In this document: positions 56,762 through 64,000 of the stretch, in pieces | Position numbering within the stretch: position 1 is the stretch's first letter | Layout: the number at the start of each line of letters is the position of its first letter | NCBI GenBank assembly: GCA_963971285.1 | Contig: OZ020248.1 | Location: forward strand, 13,206,001 to 13,270,000 | Length of the DNA stretch: 64,000 nucleotides | Source: Astropecten irregularis | Taxonomy: Eukaryota > Echinodermata > Asteroidea > Paxillosida > Astropectinidae | Reading direction: 5' to 3' | Position numbers and translations under genes: made by a program | Notes under the pieces: generated by a model | What the model was told of the DNA's origin: nothing | The model's database searches: none | Seen by the model: the letters and a program-made list of their open reading frames with translations, nothing else

Positions 56762-57365
56762 AAGAGATGGGGTACGTAGGTACTTCTGGGTTAGCTGAGT
56801 GACTGTGAGGTTGCCTGAGTAATTTGGAAGTTGCCTGATCGAGTGACTTTGAGGTTGCCCGAGTGACTTTAATATTGTCTGAGTAACTTGAGGTTGCCGG
56901 AGTGACTTTGAGGTTGCCCGAGTGTCTTTGAGGTTTCATGAGTGATTTTGGGGTTGCCATAGACTTTGAGGTTGCCGGAGTGACTTTAAGGTTGCCTGAT
57001 GAGTGACTTTTTGCTTGCCTGATGAGTGACTTTTTGCTTGCCTGAGCGGCTTTGAGGTTGCCCGAGTGTCTTTGAGGTTTCATGAATGATTTTGAGGTTG
57101 CCATAGACTTTGAGGTTGCCATAGACTTTGAGGTTGCCTGGGTGACTTTGGGGTTGCCGGGGTGACTGTGTGGTTACCTGACATCACTCGAGTGACTTTG
57201 ACGAGGTAGCCTGATGAGTGACTTTGAGGTTGCCTGAGTAACTTGAGGTTGTCTGAGTTAAGTGAGGTTGCCTGAGTGACTATGAAGTTGCTTGAGTACT
57301 TTTGAGGTTGCCTGGGTGCCTTTGAGGTTTCCTGAGTGACTGTCAAGTTTGTTTGCAACTTCCAA
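56762..57365 (-). repeat. 20-bp minisatellite in an SLC26A11-like copy 2 intron
   Basis: Units of GTTGCCTGAGTGACTTTGAG with many variants. Long frames over it translate as repeats and run out of frame with the neighbouring exon, so it is not coding. Confidence 0.75.
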
Positions 57366-57453
57366 GTTTATTCTTGGGCATCCTCCATCCTGGTTAAATC
57401 CAGAAACTTGTAATGTAATTTTTCAGACCAACTGATATTCAAAATGTATTTAC

Positions 57454-57650
57454 TTCTTATTTTCCAAAATGTCCGAACTGCAGCGGGATCAACCAGCTTG
57501 ATTAGGGCACTGATAATGACTGCTGCAAGAGCTGACTTGGGGATGAAGGAGAAAGCTGGCGTGACAAAGGCTATAGCCAAGATGACCATGGAACCGGTCA
57601 CTAGGTTCGCCAGAGTGGTCCTGGCTCCACACTGCGACATGATGGCTGAC
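57454..57650 (-). CDS. SLC26A11: SLC26A11-like copy 2, exon equivalent to copy 1 exon 10
   Basis: A 197-nt exon, acceptor aatcctag, donor agaa|gtaaat. It encodes SAIMSQCGARTTLANLVTGS, then FSFIPKSALAAVIISALIKL. The first segment departs from the usual N-x-Q-x-G-x-x-T-P-x-x-G, while the following helix is typical. A 20-bp minisatellite fills the next intron. Confidence 0.92.
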
Positions 57651-57962
57651 CTAGGATTGAGGACACAGAATGACAAATCAAAACAGTCAAAATCCAAAAG
57701 TTCATATCGGTTTATATCGGGTCATATCAAGTTTTACTATATAGTGTCTATATACCAGGTGTAGCGTCTGTTTTGATGACACATCCTATGTATCATGTCC
57801 ATTATGTAATAAACATTATTAAAGTGATGCACCTAGTCTAATTGATAGGTAGCATCTATTTTGGTAACACCTGCTCAGGTAACAGTATTTAATAGGGTAG
57901 CACTAGCTAACCCTTAGCCCCCATCATACAGTGCATTCTGGTCTGGTGAGTCCTATACTTAC

Positions 57963-58023
57963 CTCGAGAAGCTTCCAGCTATTGGGTAGGCTGACACAAA
58001 GGATCCTGCTAGATTAGCAAATC
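57963..58023 (-). CDS. SLC26A11: SLC26A11-like copy 2, exon equivalent to copy 1 exon 9
   Basis: A 61-nt exon, acceptor ttgctgcag, donor cgag|gtaagt. It encodes FANLAGSFVSAYPIAGSFSR. The family motif Y-P-x-(T/A)-G-S-F-S-R is intact. Confidence 0.93.
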
Positions 58024-58029
58024 CTGCAG

Positions 58030-58415
58030 CAAAATTAAAATATATGGTGATAATATTGATTAAAAAGCTGCATCCTCTTTGAGTGATGCCCCATGTACTA
58101 GCTCCATGCTGTAAGTGAGTATGTGAGAGGTGGCTTCTGACTGCCACTGAATGAGCAAAGACAATGGCAGACTTTGGAGAACAGGTCTTCTAGTCAACAG
58201 CGCACGCGCACGCAATTATGAGCATGCGCGCGTTCGTGTGCGCGTACGCTGTTGACTAGAAGACCGGTTCTCCAAAGTCTCTCATTGACTATTAGGGACA
58301 CCATGCACATACGACTAGATAGCTCATCATTTAGTGGTAGGGCACCTGAAAAATATTTTGGGGGTCACAGATTCAAATCCTGCTCCAGTCAATTTGCCTT
58401 TGTTCACTTTTTAAT
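58030..58415 (+). repeat. tRNA-like SINE copy interrupted by MITE family B
   Basis: The lead part (58030-58164) and head plus tail (58291-58415: GACTATTAGGGACACC, GATAGCTCATCATTTAG, ATTCAAATCCTGCTCCAGTC) are separated by the MITE. Confidence 0.55.
58165..58290. mobile_element. MITE family B copy nested in a SINE
   Basis: Arms CAATGGCAGACTTTGGAGAA and inverse, about 55 bp each. It interrupts a tRNA-like SINE (about 58030-58415), so it inserted later. Confidence 0.75.
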
Positions 58416-58643
58416 GACAAAAAAAATTTACAATCTTATAAATTATAAAAATGAAGTCATATTGGCAGGTAAGAACAAAATAGTGAAAGAAAATAAAATA
58501 TTCAAGTTAATCACAAGGAAACTTACTCAGAGTAAATAAAAGGATAACATGATAAAAATGGTTGCAATTGGGAATAAAATCTGAATCTGCTCTAAATCAA
58601 AGTGTGAATTAACAAATGCAGTCGATGATGTAGTTGTCAATGG

Positions 58644-58888
58644 GTTTTTGAGAAAACAGTGAAAAACAACGACAGTATTTCTTAAGTCTTTTCTCTTTTA
58701 TTTTTGATCTTTTAACAGATCAAACAGATTTTCGGTCATTGTTTTACTAAATTCTGGATAAATACACCATTTCAGGTGGAAAAATTGTTATGGTATGTTT
58801 CTACCACCACCATATTTATACCCTGTAAGTTATACTTAAATCTGTGAACATTTCTGTTTTGGTTTCTTACCAAAGTATGATACTACCT
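58644..58888 (-). mobile_element. TTAA-type MITE (family A), truncated
   Basis: Right terminus and TTAA (58889-58892) are intact; the other terminus is missing. It lies in an intron of SLC26A11-like copy 2. Confidence 0.7.
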
Positions 58889-59064
58889 TTAACAGAAAAG
58901 GGCACAGAGATTGATAAACCAGCACAACCGTGGCCCTACAAGTTGTTCCATAGATTGATCAACAGAGATCCAGTCAAGTATGTCAAATTATACATAGCAA
59001 TAGTTCTCAATTGAACTTTCTCTTTAAAGAAAAAATATTTCAAATACTGAGGAATACTTCTTAC

Positions 59065-59115
59065 CACTTGCTATAAATTCCTGGTTTGCATCAATGTGAT
59101 AATTGTTCTTCCTAC
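59065..59115 (-). CDS. SLC26A11: SLC26A11-like copy 2, exon equivalent to copy 1 exon 8
   Basis: A 51-nt exon, acceptor cattatag, donor gtg|gtaaga. It encodes RKNNYHIDANQEFIASG, retaining the Y-x-(V/I)-D-A-N-Q-E core. Confidence 0.9.
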
Positions 59116-59699
59116 CTATAATGAAAACAAATCAACCAGTCTTAACCATAAAGAACAAAGCAGACACAGATTACAAAAGGAATAAATATTTGTTGGGTTT
59201 ATGCATAGACCACAAACAAATATATAACTTATTTTCAATTTGTTTAGTGTTTACTCAAAAAGAAAGGTCTGCCCCCTAAAAAAGAAAGTTCCCCCCAAAA
59301 AAGACTCACAGATACATTCCAAACTACACATCCAGATATAAAAATGCACTTGCTTAAAGTACCTTGCCTTTAATATTTTCTCACTTAACGAACATCTTGC
59401 CTATGCAAAAAGGAGCTATTTGTTTCAATTTTTTCTCTTTCCAAGGTATTCTCTTGCAGCTACTCACTTATATCTTGATGCTATGTATTTCATTTGTCTG
59501 TTGGAATAGTGTGGCCAAGTTGCCCTAGAATTGTTATGAACTCAAAACATTTTGCAGAGAATTCCATGCACAAGGTGCTTGTGTCCTTGAGCAAAACATG
59601 AAAATGCTTCTTCCCATTAGGGAAGCCAAATGGAAATCTGTTAGCAGAATTATCTTGGGTTATATTCTCCTAAAGATATCCTAAAGAAAGCTTCAAGGA

Positions 59700-60032
59700 A
59701 ACTTCACACTTTGTTTTTTGTCAAAAGTGAAAAAAATGCAGATTCATAAGCAAAAATATCATGAAAGAAATAATAACAGTCATCTGTGAATTTTCCAGTC
59801 CCATATGGTGCTCACTTTTGGAGAAAACAGTGAAAAACACATTATTTTCACAGATATTCACAGGGAGTTTTGATCTCACCCCGAGATCAAAACTATTTTG
59901 GTCTTTGGTTGTACTCTTTTCTAGATAAAAACATAAAAAGTCATGTTCCTACCCTCTTCATCTTTATACCTTGTAAGTTATTGGGAAATCTGTCAAGATT
60001 CCTGTTTTGGTATTATATAAAAGTATGATAGT
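59700..60032 (-). mobile_element. TTAA-type MITE, diverged subfamily with a different centre
   Basis: The ends are weakly similar to family A, but the centre is GATCTCACCCCGAGATC instead of GATCTTTTAAAAGATC. Similar centres occur at about 25800 and 31222. Confidence 0.5.
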
Positions 60033-60048
60033 ATATCCATATCACTAT

Positions 60049-60300
60049 GGGCCTTTTCGAAACGGAGGCTTAGGCTCAGGCTCCGAGGCTCCAGCTCTGA
60101 CATCCATATGCTGAAAATATAGGTTGTGGTTTTTTATTGAAGCTGAAGCTCTGTTTCCCCTTTCAAACCAGAGAATCTACTTCAGAACCGCAGCTAAAAG
60201 TCTCTATTTTGATGCCCATTGTTTTGGAATGGATTCACGAAATGCAGCCGGAGCCTGAAACCGTCGGAGCCTGAGCCTCTGTTTCGAAAATGGCCTATGT
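60049..60300 (+). mobile_element. GAGGCTCAGGCTC MITE (family C), copy in SLC26A11-like copy 2
   Basis: TATGGGCCTTTTCGAAACGGAGGCT at the left and inverse at the right (CTGTTTCGAAAATGGCCTATG). Best-preserved termini of the three copies. Confidence 0.75.
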
Positions 60301-60345
60301 TAGCAAGTGTTATCACTTTAACTGCTTTAGTTTGCTTCAACTTAC

Positions 60346-60418
60346 CAAAAGACCTGGCAGTTGCAATGGTCCCCACAAAACCAATGATGGGCACCAAGAA
60401 GATGCCAGCATTGAGTAC
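60346..60418 (-). CDS. SLC26A11: SLC26A11-like copy 2, exon equivalent to copy 1 exon 7
   Basis: A 73-nt exon, acceptor tctgtag, donor tttg|gtaagt. It encodes VLNAGIFLVPIIGFVGTIAT and ARSFG. The usual acidic residue in E-A-I-x-I-x-K-x-F is absent here (G-T-I-A-T-A-R-S-F), a notable change. A GAGGCTCAGGCTC-type MITE ends about 45 bp from its donor side. Confidence 0.9.
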
Positions 60419-60538
60419 CTACAGAACATTAACAAATGAAATAGGTACACTGAGTTGCATCAGACAGCCTGCATAACATATGGGCTTGCTCAATGATTAG
60501 GCATCCTTTGAGATTTTTAATATATCTATAGATGTTTA

Positions 60539-60722
60539 GAGAGAGTAAGGCTTGCGGTATCACCATGTATCAAACATCTCTTTTAGAAAGATGTGTGGTC
60601 CTGAAAAGGACCGATGAGAGTGGCTTGCATTGAGAATCCACTCTCATCGGTCCTTTTCAGGACCACACATCTTTCTAAAAAAGATTTTTGGTACATGGTG
60701 TTACCGCAAGCCTTACTCTCTC
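60539..60722. repeat. Palindrome with 85-bp arms
   Basis: Arms 60539-60623 and 60638-60722, about five mismatches, starting GAGAGAGTAAGGCTTGCGGT. A related single arm lies near 53860-53930 (TACATGGTGTCACCGCAA). Confidence 0.75.
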
Positions 60723-61779
60723 TAGTGTCTCCACCATGCAAAACTTCAAACCTTACTTATAGATGTTTAATTGATTTTGGGGTGTGTATACTGTCTTAGT
60801 GTTTCTTCTTAAGGTTAAGTTTGCCCCTACTATCACACTGCAGCATTGGCAGTATGATTTCAGGCCTGGGCTGGAACTGAGACAAGGGCTGTTTAATAAA
60901 AGGGCACCAAGACAAGGCCTGGTGATAATTGTTTGAGCCCAAACCTTAAAAAGGGTGCCCAACATTGGTATAAGATATACTGTCCTCAATTACATGGAAT
61001 GTTAATAACTATTTACCTTGCTGGTCATTGTGTTTGGTTATAGCCATGGTAGCAAAAATGTACTTCAAACTGAAATTCCAATATCTTTACTTGCAAGATA
61101 TACTACTAGGATCCAAACGCGTCAGGCCCTCCAAACTCCAAGCATTTTATAAATTTCAGGTCATTGTTTTGGCTGCTGAGCAGTTTGCAGCAGTTTATTA
61201 ATTGTATTGAAAATCCAATAGGCCTCCAATTTGATTGTATCTTTCAACCTATCCAACCTATGAAGTATCATTCTTCAGTAATATCCAATTTGTTTGTTCT
61301 ACAAATTGCTACATTTCCTCCTCACTTAATTTTCTGAATCTTAACACAGATCTTTTTCCAGATTCAAACTAAATTTTGTTCACTAGGTAAGTATTACAAA
61401 TCCAATTGGCCAATCCACTTGGATGAGGCATTTTGTGACTGCATCCATTATGTTACACCCATAAATTTGTAAAATCTAATACCATTTAATAATTGAGTGC
61501 TTTAATCTGTTAACATTAAGAAGGACATAATCTAACAATTCTATTTGGTATCTATGGAACAGAATGGTACAAGTTTGCTGATGTAATAGTGATACCATCA
61601 AAAGTGTGACTGTGTATAGCATATGACCTAATACATTCAGAATGACCACAACGATGGGAAAATGATCTTACACAAGTTTACAGGTTAACCAGTGTATAAG
61701 AGCACCATTGAACTTATACCCCTTACACAAATCCAAAATATCTTGCCAAGATTCCTGCAAAAAAAGTGAAAAGTTTTAC

Positions 61780-61931
61780 CTGGAACCAATCTGGTGTGTC
61801 AAATGCCGGTGGCTTGAATGCAGGCAGACCGTCGGTAACCTGACCGGTCAGTGTGATGTGGCCTGCCTTTCCAGTCTCCTTAAGGATCCATGCAGTCACA
61901 CCGGAGACTAGCATTATTATGGCGTATCTTG
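61780..61931 (-). CDS. SLC26A11: SLC26A11-like copy 2, exon equivalent to copy 1 exon 6
   Basis: A 152-nt exon, acceptor ttccaacag, donor ccag|gtaaaa. It encodes IIMLVSGVTAWILKETGKAG, then LTGQVTDGLPAFKPPAFDTP. The T-G-x-V-x-x-G-L-P-x-F motif matches copy 1. Confidence 0.92.
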
Positions 61932-62560
61932 CTGTTGGAATACAGAGGAATTGTATGAAGTTAACTGAGAGGTGAGTGGCATAGTTTGTGTTGAATAAAT
62001 CCTAGGCTTGTTGCTGGGGAGGAGGTTGGTGGGAAGAGGAGATGCTTTCAACAACCCCCCCCCCCCCAACAAGCAGCTGCCCCTCCCATGCCCCCAAGCC
62101 AAAAAACATATAATGTCAATTGGTAACTTAATTTACATGCTAATTGAACATACTCAAGCTTTCTTGAAGAAATCCAATTCAGAATTTTGTTTCTTGAATT
62201 CCAAGTATACCACTTAAGATTTGTTAAAATGCATGCAAAGAATGCAAAGAAATTGCAAATAGGTCAGGCCTAACTTACAAGTTACAAAATAGACACCAAA
62301 CTGTGGAATTGCCCATAAGCATCACACTATAAATGCTTTGTTTGCTTTATATTTGGATTTACCTATTTACATTGTTTATAAAAAAAAACTTATTGAACAA
62401 ATGTGCAAATTTTAATTCAATTATCCATTATTTCAATTTTGACATGAATTTCATCAATTATTTTCATAATTAACGAAATTGAAATAATTTCCAAATGTTG
62501 CCTTCTTTCAATTCATTGGTTTGAATTTGTACAATTCAAATGCTTTTCAAATTCACATAC

Positions 62561-62660
62561 CTATACCAACTAACCACAGCATGTGCCAAATATATCGCTG
62601 CCAAGTGCGGGGTTCATAATGTTTATTGGCTTCCCATCTCAGAACCTGATCCTTCATAGC
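62561..62660 (-). CDS. SLC26A11: SLC26A11-like copy 2, exon equivalent to copy 1 exon 5
   Basis: A 100-nt exon, acceptor ttgtgacag, donor tag|gtatgtg. It encodes AMKDQVLRWEANKHYEPRTW and IWHMLWLVGIG. The charged loop and the same phase identify it. It is the most 5' exon of this gene found in the window. Confidence 0.87.
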
Positions 62661-63065
62661 CTGTCACAAAAATGCAGAATACACCCATCAAACATTACAC
62701 ACTGCATTACTGCATATTATTCAAGGATGTGAGTGGCTATACACACAAAATCTGAAAACACCACAGAAAAAAATTAAATGTAACACTAACAGAGAGCAGC
62801 CAGCAGGTGTACAAAAAAACCTGAAATGTTGTGTTAAAATCTAAACCATGTAAACAACAAAATCGGAATTTTGATTTAAATCCAAAGTTTCAGTTACTTT
62901 CACATTCCTGTCTTTAAGGCCTATCCTAGCCAATTACTAGGGGCTCCCCGCATGGGGTTAGTGTCTTTTACTTAGCCCACCCGGATTATTTTGAGACAAT
63001 TATCACTAGCTTCAGTACTAGTCCGACCTGTCCGACTAACTGGGCCGTATATAGAGCTCCCTTTT

Positions 63066-63109
63066 AACGATTTTGACATCATCGGTCGACCGATGATGTC
63101 AAAATCGTT
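63066..63109. repeat. Perfect 44-bp palindrome
   Basis: AACGATTTTGACATCATCGGTC followed by its exact inverse complement, without a loop. Confidence 0.85.
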
Positions 63110-63832
63110 GGTTGAACAAAAGGTTGAACAAAAAATGGCGACAATATTCCATTGCAAAATGCAATTTTCTTACCCGCTTCAAGTTGTTGCGAACTTGAAA
63201 ACAACCTGTCAGTCGCGTGTCACGCCATTTTGTCACGGTTTCAGTACCCAGTAATTTCCCTCAAAACTCAAAGGCATGCCCTGCCCGGCCTCTCTCCAGG
63301 TATTTAACCTTGCTCATGTTTCAGAGGACATCACGACCAACGTATTTAAGCGAGTTACACAAGAGTAGTTTATGTTTCCTTAGGATGTCTTTTTACCTAC
63401 ACAAATTTCCAAAAGTTACTTATTCAGCTCAGATGCAAAGCAGACGATAATAACTTTTCATCCTCTGTCAAGAAGAAGAAAGCTTAGTGTGTTCTAGGCC
63501 ATCTAAAAAGCGAGGTTTTTATTTAATCATCTTCATATAACAGCTCTAAAATATATTTATACGATGTATTGTATTTATTTAGTTAAAAAACCACCCATAT
63601 TCGATAAACAAAATAATTTCTTCATTTAAAAAAGAAAAGAGATACTGACATTGTAAAGCCGCATCTGAATTATTTTGTTGGCTACAGGAATTTACACACG
63701 AGCCTATGGTAGCGGCTGCAGCTCACTTCCCACAGAGTCGTGTGTATAATCAAGCCGGATCCGCGTGATGCGGTAACCGGCTGAACTTCCCCTTGAACTT
63801 CAACAAGACAATGTTTTGATTGTTGATTTTAA

Positions 63833-64000
63833 AGGTAGTAGGCCCTGTCATACTTTGGTAACATACCAAAACAGAAATCTTCACAGATTTACGTATAACT
63901 TAAAGAGTATGAAAAATGGTGGTGGTAGAAACATACCGTTAAAGCCACCGCCTGAAATGGTGTATTTATCCAGAAATTAGTAAAACAACGACCGAAAATC
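63833..64000 (+). mobile_element. TTAA-type MITE (family A), cut by window end
   Basis: It starts after TTAA (63829-63832) and has a short insertion (GGCCCTG) within the TIR. The right part is outside the window. Confidence 0.7.

Larger units (their letters stand above)
54703..62660 (-). other. SLC26A11: Gene span: SLC26A11-like anion transporter (copy 2, 5' part off the window)
   Basis: Gene-level entry. Ten minus-strand coding exons join in frame and match codons from coding exon 5 onward of copy 1. Six consecutive exons have identical lengths in both genes (100, 152, 73, 51, 61, 197 nt); then 176 vs 194, 165 vs 168 and 66 vs 66. The protein keeps GSFVSAYPIAGSFSR, FSFIPKSALAAVII and the STAS segment RPVILDLSSV. 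It differs at usually conserved places: GFVGTIATARSFG replaces GFLEAIAIGKSFG, and MSQCGARTTLANLVTG replaces NSQSGVKTPAAGIVTG. Nothing is broken, so it looks functional but diverged. The N-terminal half must lie beyond position 64000. Confidence 0.9.
62661..64000. other. Right-edge stretch, intron of SLC26A11-like copy 2
   Basis: No further exon of the copy 2 gene was recognised; the expected small 55-nt exon must be farther right. The stretch includes a perfect 44-bp palindrome (63066-63109), a GC-richer patch around 63680-63800 and a MITE cut off by the window end (from 63833). Confidence 0.45.

Noticed and set aside
56604-57122. 172-codon minus-strand frame as a separate gene
   Set aside because: Mostly minisatellite translation, then out of frame with the well-supported exon 56733-56558.

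Overview
The window is a piece of an animal nuclear genome, most likely a marine invertebrate deuterostome. I lean towards an echinoderm, but cannot exclude a hemichordate or amphioxus. The reasons are split genes with canonical GT-AG introns, metazoan membrane-protein families, very frequent TACATGTA-type words, and dense short inverted-repeat and tRNA-derived repeats. There are no bacterial-style operons. Nearly all long open frames outside the exons listed here are chance frames, antisense shadows or repeat translations.

The layout holds four genes. (1) A tweety-family (TTYH) chloride-channel gene runs on the minus strand. Its ATG is at 29643, five coding exons are seen down to 12948, and its 3' part is not found in the window. 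(2) A stearoyl-CoA (delta-9) desaturase lies on the minus strand, with four coding exons (34976 down to 32181, 326 aa) and two probable non-coding 5' exons (36174-36218 and one ending at 37643). (3) A complete SLC26A11-like sulfate/anion transporter lies on the plus strand, with 15 coding exons from 40217 to 51544 (600 aa) and a probable non-coding first exon ending near 38092. (4) A second SLC26A11-like gene lies on the minus strand. Its last ten coding exons run from 62660 to 54703, and its 5' half lies beyond the right edge. Genes 3 and 4 converge tail to tail and share exon sizes and phases almost exactly, so they are an inverted duplicate pair. Genes 2 and 3 diverge from a short interval of about 450 bp (37644-38091), which is probably a shared promoter region.

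The rest is intron and spacer packed with mobile-element remnants. They include a MITE family with TTAA target duplications (about twelve copies), several other palindromic MITE families, a tRNA-like SINE family, two hAT-like non-autonomous elements with 8-bp target duplications (13593-15226 and 26872-28341), and a foldback element whose inverted arms are tandem 16-bp repeats flanked by a 9-bp duplication (38542-39551). There are also four minisatellites; the most striking is a 16-copy array of exactly 38-bp period at 35475-36079.

The desaturase acts in the ER membrane on fatty acyl-CoA. The two SLC26 proteins and the tweety protein are membrane ion transporters or channels. I see no pathway linking the four. 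The unusual biology here lies mainly in the repeat architecture and the transporter duplication. Exon boundaries were set by eye from splice signals, reading frame and family resemblance, without transcript data.
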